Origin: Pseudomonadota bacterium
GTDB lineage: Bacteria; Pseudomonadota; Alphaproteobacteria; Micropepsales; Micropepsaceae
Direction of reading: 5' to 3'
Length of the DNA: 9,731 nucleotides
Assembly: GCA_023427355.1 (NCBI GenBank)
Contig: JAEZBK010000245.1
Coordinates: forward strand, 1 to 9,731
Shown here piece after piece: positions 1 to 5,455 of the stretch (position 1 is its first letter; each line of letters starts with the position of its first letter). Below the pieces are notes generated by a model. That model saw only the letters and a list, made by a program, of their open reading frames with translations. It was not told where the DNA came from and made no database searches. The position numbers and the translations under genes are program-made.

Positions 1-757
1 AACCCATCTCGCGCAGATACATGCGCACCGGATCGTCGGTGAGGTCATATTGTTCGCCCGCCTTGGCGGTGGTGGCGACGGCCTTGCCCGAACTTTCGGC
101 GACCAGGCTGCCGCCTTCCTCGCCTTCCTCGGCCTCTTCGCTTTCGATGACGTTGATGCCCATTTCGTTGAGCATCGCCATCGTGTCTTCGATCTGTTCC
201 GACGAGGTCTTGTCGGAGGGCAGGACCTTGTTCAGCTCGTCATAGGTGACATAGCCGCGGGCCTTGGCCTTGGCGATCATCTTGCGCACGCCGACATCGG
301 ACATGTCGAGCAGCGGGCTGTCGGCATCGCCGGGGGTTTCGGCTTCGCCGGGCTTCTTGGGCGCGGGCTTCACCAGGCCGGGCTTGGCGGCCTTGACGGG
401 CGTGGGCGCGGCGGCGGCGGGCGCGGCCTTCCTGGGCTTTTCCGCAGGCTTGGCGGCGGCGGCGGGTTTTTCCGTCTTCTGCGCCTTCTTGGCGGCTTCG
501 GCCTTCTTGGCGTCCTGGGCCTTTTCGGCGGCCTTCTTCGCGGCTTCCGCCTTGGCTTTTTCGGCGGCCTTCTTCGCGGCTTCGGCCTTGGCCTTTTCGG
601 CGGCCTTGAACTTGTCGAGCTTGGATTCGGTCTTCTTGACCGGCTTCACCGGCGCCTTCTTGGCGGGCGCGGATTTGGAAGCAGGCTTCTTGGAGCCCAG
701 CGCCTTGGCGGCGGGCTTGGAAGATTTCGCGGACTTCTTGGAAGGCTTGGTGACCAC
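1..757 (-). CDS. rpoD: RNA polymerase principal sigma factor RpoD (sigma-70), N-terminal part with long basic extension
   Basis: Housekeeping sigma factor that directs RNA polymerase to -35/-10 promoters; only the first 252 residues lie in the window and the 3' end is cut off. Region 1.1 is clear at about residues 151-205 (KMIAKAKARGYVTYDELNKVLP, then SEQIEDTMAMLNEMGINV), followed by a short acidic linker and the start of region 1.2 (TDDPVRMYLREMG, about 240-252). The first 150 residues are a Lys/Ala/Pro-rich, low-complexity extension: about 40 Lys/Arg against about 13 acidic residues in the first 140, with a 12-residue repeat at 51-86. The frame opens at GTG 757-755; an in-frame TGA at 763-761 rules out a start further upstream. 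A later GTG at residue 129 is an alternative start but lacks a clear ribosome binding site. The gene lies 42 bases after dnaG on the same strand, the classic primase-sigma pairing. Identity is near certain; the exact start is less so. Confidence 0.95.
   Translation of the reverse strand, partial: MVTKPSKKSAKSSKPAAKALGSKKPASKSAPAKKAPVKPVKKTESKLDKFKAAEKAKAEAAKKAAEKAKAEAAKKAAEKAQDAKKAEAAKKAQKTEKPAAAAKPAEKPRKAAPAAAAPTPVKAAKPGLVKPAPKKPGEAETPGDADSPLLDMSDVGVRKMIAKAKARGYVTYDELNKVLPSDKTSSEQIEDTMAMLNEMGINVIESEEAEEGEEGGSLVAESSGKAVATTAKAGEQYDLTDDPVRMYLREMG
500..607 (-). repeat. 36-bp tandem repeat inside rpoD
   Basis: Three consecutive 36-base units read on the minus strand in codon phase (607-572, 571-536, 535-500). 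The first two differ at 2 of 36 bases, both silent; the third keeps the first 18 bases of the unit and then diverges. The unit encodes KAAEKAKAEAAK, so it extends a charged alpha-helical stretch of the RpoD N-terminal extension. Because the period is a multiple of three, copy-number change would not shift the reading frame. Confidence 0.85.
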
Positions 758-799
758 TACTCAAATCCCAGGGGGCTTCGGAGGAAACCCGTCATTGCA

Positions 800-2638
800 T
801 CAACGCCGAAGGTCACCCTCATGGCGCGCCTTGAGGCTCTCCAGCAGGCGGCCATGTTCGGATGTTCCATCGGCCAGTTGCCGCAGATCCTGGGCGGCGC
901 GCAGGAAGCGGGCTTCCGGGTCATCCTCTGGCGTACCAGCCTCTTGCCGTTCGCCCTCCGGGGGGCGGCTGCGGGGCGTAAAACGTGCCGCCAGTTCAGC
1001 CAGTCCCAGACGTGCGAAATGGGTTTGAACCCCAGCTTTTTCAAGGCTGGAGCCGGAGGCGGCGAGGTTTAGAAGCTCGGTGCGCAGCCTGTCAAGCGAA
1101 GGGTCGGCCACCGGCAGCTCCGCCAGCAGTTCGGCATGGGTCAGGGCGATGCCCGGTTCCTCCCACAGGAGCCCCCCAAGTTCGGCTTCCTTGACCTGGC
1201 GGGCGGCGGCGGCCCCGGCCCGGACCAGCCGATTCTGGCGCAAGGCGGGGGAAACCGCCTCCGGCGTACCCGGCAGGGGGCGCGGGGGCTGGCCAAAACG
1301 CCCCGAACCCCGGCGAAAACCGGCCGCGGCAGGGGCCTTGGACCGGGCGGCGGCGGGGGCGGCCCGGCGCTGCTTGAAGGTGGCGAAGACTTTCTCGCGG
1401 AAAGCGTCCCGGTAGTAACCGGCAATCTGGCCGTCACCCACGGTTGCAGCGATCTCGGCCAGGCGGCGTTCCAGCCCGGCCAGCCGTTCGGGGGTCGAGA
1501 AGTCCTTGTTCTGGGTCTCGCTGGTCCAGAGCAGGTCCGACAGGGCCATGGCGGTGTCGAGCAGCCCGGCCATGGCGCCCGCCCCCTGCCCCGCGATCAG
1601 CGTGTCGGGGTCTTCGCCCGGCGGCAGGAAGGCGAACCGGAGCGAATGGCCGGCCTTGAGGTGCGGCAGGGCCATGTGGGCGGCGCGCAGGGCGGCCTTG
1701 CGGCCCGCCTCGTCGCCATCGAACGCCAGCACCGGTTCGGGGGCGCTGCGCCAGAGCAGCTGGAGCTGGTCTTCGGTGAAGGCCGTGCCCAGGGGCGCGA
1801 CGGCATGGGCGAAACCGGCGCGCACCAGCGCGATCACGTCCATATAGCCTTCGGCCAGGATGATGGTGCCCGCCTTGATCGCGGCGGCGCGGGCGGCCTG
1901 GAAATTGTAGAGATTGTGGCCCTTGGAGAAGAGCGGCGTCTCGCCCGTGTTGATGTATTTGGGCTTGGCGTCGGGGGACAGCCCGCGGCCGCCAAAGGCG
2001 ATGCCGCGGCCGCGCCCGTCGGTGATGGGAAACATCAGCCGGTCGAAGAAGAAGTCGCGCATGGGGCGGCCATCCTGGCTGGGACGCGCCAGGCCCACGG
2101 CGATCATGTCGTCCTGCGTGACGTTGTGCGCCGTCAGGTGCGCGATGAGCGCGTTGCCGGAACCGGGCGCATAGCCCAGGCGGAACTGCTTCGCCGCCGC
2201 GCCGTCCAGGCCACGGCCCTTCAGGTAATCGCGCGCGGCGCGGCCGCCATCGGCAAGCAACTGGTCGTGATAGAAGACCGCCGCCAGCTCGATCACGTCA
2301 TAGAGCGATTTCTTTTTCTGCTCGCGGGCTTCGTCCTCCGGCGACCATTTGGGAAGTTCCACCCCGGCTTCGCCAGCCAGCTTCTCCACCGCTTCGGGAA
2401 AGCTCATGCCTTCGGTCTCGATCAGCCATTTGAAGGCATCGCCGCCGGCACCGCAGCCGAAGCATTTGTACAGGCGGCGCTCGTTCTCGACCTTGAAACT
2501 GGGGGATTTTTCGCCGTGGAAGGGGCAGCAGCCCCACATGACGCGGCCCTTGCGCACCAGCTTGACGCGCCGGCCCACCAGCGCGACCAGATCGGTCCGC
2601 CGCCGGATCTCTTCCAGCAATCCCTCGCCATACCGCAT
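800..2638 (-). CDS. dnaG: DNA primase DnaG
   Basis: Synthesises the RNA primers for chromosome replication and is recruited to the fork by the DnaB helicase. At 612 residues it has normal primase length. The CHC2 zinc-binding domain is at about 36-63 with ligands C38, H41, C59 and C62. The catalytic core carries the GIAFGGRGL motif at 212-220. The TOPRIM metal site is visible as E263 (LAEGYMD) and D307/D309 (FDGDE). A Pro/Ala/Arg-rich linker at about 425-465 leads to a C-terminal helical part (about 465-612), expected to bind DnaB. The ATG at 2638 aligns with normal primase N-termini (MRYGEGLLEEIRRRTD). AGG bases lie close upstream, and a TATAAT is only 12 bases from the start. The gene is followed by rpoD on the same strand, so the two are probably cotranscribed. 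A long open frame on the opposite strand is a GC-rich shadow. Confidence 0.98.
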   Translation of the reverse strand: MRYGEGLLEEIRRRTDLVALVGRRVKLVRKGRVMWGCCPFHGEKSPSFKVENERRLYKCFGCGAGGDAFKWLIETEGMSFPEAVEKLAGEAGVELPKWSPEDEAREQKKKSLYDVIELAAVFYHDQLLADGGRAARDYLKGRGLDGAAAKQFRLGYAPGSGNALIAHLTAHNVTQDDMIAVGLARPSQDGRPMRDFFFDRLMFPITDGRGRGIAFGGRGLSPDAKPKYINTGETPLFSKGHNLYNFQAARAAAIKAGTIILAEGYMDVIALVRAGFAHAVAPLGTAFTEDQLQLLWRSAPEPVLAFDGDEAGRKAALRAAHMALPHLKAGHSLRFAFLPPGEDPDTLIAGQGAGAMAGLLDTAMALSDLLWTSETQNKDFSTPERLAGLERRLAEIAATVGDGQIAGYYRDAFREKVFATFKQRRAAPAAARSKAPAAAGFRRGSGRFGQPPRPLPGTPEAVSPALRQNRLVRAGAAAARQVKEAELGGLLWEEPGIALTHAELLAELPVADPSLDRLRTELLNLAASGSSLEKAGVQTHFARLGLAELAARFTPRSRPPEGERQEAGTPEDDPEARFLRAAQDLRQLADGTSEHGRLLESLKARHEGDLRR

Positions 2639-2649
2639 TAACCTACCCT

Positions 2650-2655
2650 ATTATA
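2650..2655 (-). promoter_or_regulatory. Candidate -10 element for dnaG (TATAAT)
   Basis: Read on the minus strand, 2655-2650 is a perfect TATAAT. With normal spacing, transcription would begin near 2643, leaving a leader of only about five bases before the dnaG ATG at 2638. No recognisable -35 lies 16-18 bases upstream. On the plus strand the overlapping TATTAT (2649-2654) could act as a -10 for the divergent GAF gene. An exact hexamer in GC-rich DNA is suggestive, but the call rests on this alone. Confidence 0.4.
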
Positions 2656-2710
2656 GAATATGGGCGTCGGGGGCACGGATTCCCCCTTTCCCCTGTGTAT
2701 GAAGCGTGAA

Positions 2711-2732
2711 AAACCCGGTCTTGCCGGGGTTT
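2711..2732. repeat. Hairpin between dnaG and the GAF gene
   Basis: AAACCCGG (2711-2718) and CCGGGGTTT (2724-2732) pair across a five-base loop with one bulged G. On the minus strand the hairpin is followed by a run of five T, of which three pair in the stem, so it resembles a weak terminator that would shield dnaG from upstream transcription. On the plus strand it lies just before the GAF start codon and could fold in its leader. Function is unknown. Confidence 0.35.
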
Positions 2733-2742
2733 GGACCCGTTG

Positions 2743-3231
2743 ATGAGCCTTTTCGACGAACCGGAAAATCCCCGCTGGAAGCTGCTGACCGCGGCCGAGG
2801 ACCGGCTGGAAGTGGCGCAGAGCCGTGACGCCATCATCGAGGTGGTGCGTTCGACGGCTCGTTCGGTGCTGTCGGCGGATGGCGTCACCTTCATCCTGCG
2901 CGAGGGCGATCTTTGCCACTATGTCGAGGAAGACGCGATCAGCCCCCTGTGGAAGGGCCAGCGCTTTCCGATGAGCGCCTGCATCTCCGGCTGGAGCATG
3001 CTCAATGCGAAGACCGCGGTGATCGAGGATATCTACCAGGACGACCGCATCCCGCACGACGCCTATCGCCCCACCTTCGTCAAAAGCCTGATCATGACGC
3101 CGGTGAACGAGCCGCCGGTGGCGGCGATCGGCGCCTATTGGCGCGACCGGCGCAGCTTCACGGAGCGGGAAATCCTCGCCATCAAGACGTTGAGCACGGC
3201 GGTTGGCCGCGCGCTGGCGGATTATCTGTAG
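2743..3231 (+). CDS. Stand-alone GAF-domain protein
   Basis: A 162-residue soluble protein that is almost entirely one GAF sensory domain (about 25-160); GAF domains bind small molecules or chromophores and usually regulate a partner enzyme. Family-type segments are visible: DGVTFILREGDLCHYVEEDAISPLWKG in the middle, then FPMSACISGWSML and VIEDIYQDDRIP, ending in the helix REILAIKTLSTAVGRALADYL. No kinase, cyclase or DNA-binding domain is attached, so the output must be another protein. The closest family impression is the N-terminal GAF domain of alphaproteobacterial sensor histidine kinases. The ATG at 2743 is preferred over the in-frame TTG codons at 2731 and 2740; the ribosome binding site is weak. 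The gene is divergent from dnaG and convergent with yqeY. Ligand and partner cannot be stated. Confidence 0.85.
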   Translation: MSLFDEPENPRWKLLTAAEDRLEVAQSRDAIIEVVRSTARSVLSADGVTFILREGDLCHYVEEDAISPLWKGQRFPMSACISGWSMLNAKTAVIEDIYQDDRIPHDAYRPTFVKSLIMTPVNEPPVAAIGAYWRDRRSFTEREILAIKTLSTAVGRALADYL

Positions 3232-3254
3232 GCTTCAGCGCAGGGCGGCCATGG

Positions 3255-3277
3255 ATGGGCGGGGCGAGCCCGCCCAT
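3255..3277. terminator. Hairpin between convergent GAF gene and yqeY
   Basis: ATGGGCGGG (3255-3263) and CCCGCCCAT (3269-3277) form a perfect 9-bp GC-rich stem with a five-base loop in the 68-bp gap between two convergent genes. Neither strand has a T-run after the stem, so it is not a classic intrinsic terminator. It may still protect or end both transcripts, possibly with Rho. Confidence 0.45.
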
Positions 3278-3299
3278 GGTGAGAAGGGTTTGAACGCCT

Positions 3300-3764
3300 T
3301 TACTTGGGCGTGAGCGCGTCCTTGATCGCAGCGGACGCCTTGCCGAAATCCATCTGGCCCGAGTAGCGCTCCTTCAGCGCGCCCATCACCTTGCCCATGT
3401 CCTTGATGCTGGTCGCGCCGACTTCGGCGATCACCGCCTCGATGGCGGACCTGGCTTCGGCCTCGTCCATCTGCTTGGGCATGAAGGAGCGGATGACGGC
3501 GATTTCGTCCTGCTCGTTCTGGGCCAGTTCGGGGCGGCCACCCTGGACATAGACGGCGGCGGATTCCTCGCGCTGCTTCACCATCTTGGCCAGGAGGGTG
3601 AGAATGTCGTCATCCGGCACCAGGTCACGATTGTCTTCGCTGCGGGCGGCGATGTCGCGGTCCTTCAGCGCCGCCAGGATCATGCGGACGGTGGCCAGGC
3701 GCTTGGCGTCCTTGGCCTTCATCGCGTCCTTCATGGCGTCGTTCAGGGTCTGGCGCAGGGACAT
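3300..3764 (-). CDS. yqeY: GatB/YqeY domain-containing protein
   Basis: A 154-residue protein of the YqeY family, whose fold matches the C-terminal tRNA-binding domain of the GatB/GatE amidotransferase subunits. Family features run along the whole length: an N-terminal helix starting MSLRQTLNDAMKDAMKAKD, then LATVRMILAALKDRDI, the KQREESAAVYVQGGRPELA segment, IRSFMPKQMDEAE, and a C-terminal end resembling the GatB tail (KDMGKVMGALKERYSGQMDFGKAS). The biochemical role of free-standing YqeY is not well defined; a link to tRNA or amidotransfer is inferred from homology only. The start at 3764 follows GGA nine bases upstream. It is divergent from carA, and next to dnaG-rpoD, an arrangement common in alphaproteobacteria. 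Confidence 0.93.
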   Translation of the reverse strand: MSLRQTLNDAMKDAMKAKDAKRLATVRMILAALKDRDIAARSEDNRDLVPDDDILTLLAKMVKQREESAAVYVQGGRPELAQNEQDEIAVIRSFMPKQMDEAEARSAIEAVIAEVGATSIKDMGKVMGALKERYSGQMDFGKASAAIKDALTPK

Positions 3765-3789
3765 GTGCAGTTCCGTCTCAAATCAGCGG

Positions 3790-3876
3790 CGCGAAACTAC
3801 CGGGAATCGGTGGATAATTCCAACCAATTGATTTTGTTGAATTAGTTGAGGTTGACGGCAGGGGGACGCGAAACTA
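3790..3876. repeat. Direct repeat CGCGAAACTA in the yqeY-carA spacer
   Basis: The ten bases CGCGAAACTA occur at 3790-3799 and again at 3867-3876 in the same orientation, 77 bases apart. One copy is near the yqeY start and the other overlaps the likely carA promoter. A shared regulator site is possible; chance is unlikely but not excluded for ten bases in a 137-bp spacer. Confidence 0.5.
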
Positions 3877-3880
3877 ACTT
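3852..3880 (+). promoter_or_regulatory. Candidate carA promoter
   Basis: TTGACG (3852-3857) and TAACTT (3875-3880) are separated by 17 bases and would start transcription near 3887, giving a 15-base leader before carA. The -35 matches the consensus at five of six bases, the -10 at only three. The upstream 3810-3850 segment is notably AT-rich for this DNA, as expected for an upstream promoter element. Confidence 0.45.
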
Positions 3881-3884
3881 CGCG
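3867..3884. promoter_or_regulatory. Inverted repeat over the carA -10, operator candidate
   Basis: CGCGAA (3867-3872) and TTCGCG (3879-3884) are perfect 6-bp arms around ACTAAC. The palindrome covers the proposed -10 of carA, where a bound repressor would block transcription. The left arm is part of the repeated CGCGAAACTA motif. The binding protein is unknown. Confidence 0.4.
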
Positions 3885-3901
3885 CAAATTCGAGGCTCCC
3901 C

Positions 3902-5089
3902 ATGACCGACACAAAATCCGCCCCCTCCGCCAGCGCGGAGACCGCTTTTGCGCGCGCCGCCACGCCGGGCGGGCTGATGCTGGCGGATGGCAGTTTCTTC
4001 GAGGGCACCGGCTTTGGCGCCCCCGGCATCGCGGTGGGCGAGGTCTGCTTCAACACCGCCATGACGGGCTACCAGGAAATCCTGAGCGACCCATCCTATG
4101 CCGGGCAGATCGTGGCCTTCACCTTCCCGCATATCGGCATCGTGGGCACCAATGACGAAGACATCGAGACGCTGACGCCGGTGGTGCGCGGGCTGATCGT
4201 GCGCGCCGATGCCGATCATCCGTCGAACTATCGCGCGCTGCAGACGCTGGACCGCTGGCTGAAGAAGCACAACATTCCCGCCATCGCGGGCGTGGACACG
4301 CGCGCGCTGACCAGCCTGATCCGCCGCAACGGCATGCCGCATGGCGCCATCGTCAATGGCGCGGCGGATGCGGATGTTTTGCTGAAGCAAGCCAAGGGCT
4401 TTCCGGGTCTTGAGGGGCTGGACCTGGCCAAGGAGGTCACGGCGCGCCAGACCTATAAGTGGAACGAGACGGAATGGGCCTGGGACAAGGGCTATGGCAC
4501 CGAGGCGAAGCCGAGCTGGAAGGCCGTGGTCATTGATTACGGCGTCAAGCGCAACATCCTGCGCATCCTGGCGAACATGGGCGCGGACATCACGGTGGTG
4601 CCCGCCAGCGCCACCACCGAAGAGGTGATGCGGCACGAGCCCGATGGCGTGCTGCTGTCGAACGGTCCCGGCGATCCGGCGGCGACGGGCGCCTATTCCA
4701 TCCCGACCATCCAGGGCGTGATCGCCACCGGCACGCCGGTGTTCGGCATCTGCCTGGGCCACCAGATGCTGGGCCTGGCGCTGGGGGGCAAGACCCGCAA
4801 GATGGCGCAGGGCCATCACGGCGCGAACCATCCGGTGAAGGACATCACCACCGGCAAGGTCGAGATCGTGTCGATGAACCATGGCTTCACGGTGGATACC
4901 GCGACGCTGCCCGGCAATGTGAAGGAGACGCATGTGTCGCTGTTCGACGGCACCAATTGCGGCATCCAGCTTGAGGGCAAGGACGTGTTCAGCGTGCAGT
5001 ACCATCCCGAGGCGTCGCCCGGGCCGATGGATTCGCACTATCTGTTCGAGCGGTTCGCCAAGGCGGCGAAGCAGAAGAAGAGCGCCTAG
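3902..5089 (+). CDS. carA: Carbamoyl-phosphate synthase small subunit (glutamine amidotransferase)
   Basis: Hydrolyses glutamine and passes ammonia to the large subunit CarB to make carbamoyl phosphate for arginine and pyrimidine synthesis. At 395 residues it has the usual length. The N-terminal CarA domain spans about 23-165 (MLADGSFFEGTGFGA, CFNTAMTGYQEILSDPSYAGQI, GVDTRALTSLIR). The class I glutamine amidotransferase domain spans about 207-388, with nucleophile C284 in GICLGHQ and the H368/E370 pair in QYHPEASPGP. SNGPGDP at 253-259 is the oxyanion region. The ATG at 3902 has GAGG six bases upstream. carB is not directly downstream: a small membrane-protein gene and a strong terminator follow, so carB must be expressed separately or lie elsewhere. 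Divergent from yqeY. Confidence 0.98.
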   Translation: MTDTKSAPSASAETAFARAATPGGLMLADGSFFEGTGFGAPGIAVGEVCFNTAMTGYQEILSDPSYAGQIVAFTFPHIGIVGTNDEDIETLTPVVRGLIVRADADHPSNYRALQTLDRWLKKHNIPAIAGVDTRALTSLIRRNGMPHGAIVNGAADADVLLKQAKGFPGLEGLDLAKEVTARQTYKWNETEWAWDKGYGTEAKPSWKAVVIDYGVKRNILRILANMGADITVVPASATTEEVMRHEPDGVLLSNGPGDPAATGAYSIPTIQGVIATGTPVFGICLGHQMLGLALGGKTRKMAQGHHGANHPVKDITTGKVEIVSMNHGFTVDTATLPGNVKETHVSLFDGTNCGIQLEGKDVFSVQYHPEASPGPMDSHYLFERFAKAAKQKKSA

Positions 5090-5110
5090 CAACTCTCCTG
5101 AGGAGAAGGC

Positions 5111-5308
5111 ATGGATGCGCTGTATTGGGGATTACTCGGTGCAGCGCTGGTGGCGATGGCTATCGCCATGTGGGCCTTCCATCGAGGACATGACTGGATT
5201 CACGCCGCGTTTCGTATCCTGACGCACATTTTGTCGGGCGGGGCCAGCTTGGGCATGTTTGATCAGCCCAAGAAAAAGCCAGGCGAAGACCACCCTCGCG
5301 GCGAATGA
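5111..5308 (+). CDS. Small single-span membrane protein, unknown
   Basis: A 65-residue open frame with a strong ribosome binding site (GAGGAGAAGG just upstream of the ATG), starting 21 bases after the carA stop and ending exactly at the terminator. Residues about 5-22 (YWGLLGAALVAMAIAMWAF) form one likely membrane segment. A short amphipathic His-containing stretch follows (HRGHDWIHAAFRILTHI), then a hydrophilic tail rich in Lys, Pro and Glu. I do not recognise a family. Its position between carA and the shared terminator implies cotranscription with carA, but that does not prove a functional link. The good binding site and tight packing make it a likely real gene. Confidence 0.7.
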   Translation: MDALYWGLLGAALVAMAIAMWAFHRGHDWIHAAFRILTHILSGGASLGMFDQPKKKPGEDHPRGE

Positions 5309-5340
5309 AAAAAGCCCGGCTCTTTCGAGCCGGGCTTTTT
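5308..5340. terminator. Bidirectional intrinsic terminator
   Basis: GCCCGGCTC (5314-5322) and GAGCCGGGC (5327-5335) form a perfect 9-bp stem with loop TTTC. The stem is flanked by six A on the left (5308-5313) and five T on the right (5336-5340). On the plus strand it ends the carA-small ORF transcript; on the minus strand the T-run is six long, so it can also end the fabA-fabB-fabI-DUF4893 transcript arriving from the right. Confidence 0.93.
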
Positions 5341-5376
5341 GCTGGGCGGGTGTCAAGTCCGTGTCAGCGTAAATCT

Positions 5377-5437
5377 GCCCGCTTCGCGGGCGTTCGACCG
5401 GGCGAAAGGTCCACTGGACCTTTCGCTAATGCCGGTC
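5377..5437. repeat. Nested palindromic element, possible interspersed repeat
   Basis: Three inverted repeats are packed in 61 bases. GCCCGC (5377-5382) and GCGGGC (5386-5391) pair over TTC. GCGAAAGGTCC (5402-5412) and GGACCTTTCGC (5416-5426) pair perfectly over ACT. GACCGG (5396-5401) and CCGGTC (5432-5437) enclose the second hairpin. GTGTCAGC occurs on both sides at 5361-5368 and 5443-5450. The layout resembles REP-like or other small palindromic intergenic repeats. It lies between the terminator and the convergent DUF4893 gene and has no open frame of its own. Confidence 0.65.
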
Positions 5438-5455
5438 TCACGGTGTCAGCCTGAG

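Noticed and set aside
240..764. A 174-codon minus-strand frame rich in Arg, Gln and Gly
   Set aside because: It is rpoD read one base out of frame; the true frame shows sigma regions 1.1 and 1.2 and continues to the window edge.
50..1072. A 340-codon Gly/Leu/Phe-rich plus-strand frame that looks like a hydrophobic repeat protein
   Set aside because: Its repetitive look is the mirror of the Lys/Ala codons of rpoD on the other strand, and it runs on across the rpoD-dnaG junction into dnaG.
1136..2641. A 501-codon open frame on the plus strand opposite dnaG
   Set aside because: It lies entirely antisense to an unmistakable primase, has no ribosome binding site or recognisable domain, and is the usual GC-rich shadow frame.
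3842..5092. A 416-codon minus-strand frame opposite carA
   Set aside because: Antisense shadow; carA has intact catalytic residues along the same interval and the shadow has no family features.
5369..5442. Calling this spacer a CRISPR remnant or attachment site because of its palindromes
   Set aside because: There is no regularly spaced repeat array, no integrase and no tRNA; the structure is local inverted repeats only.
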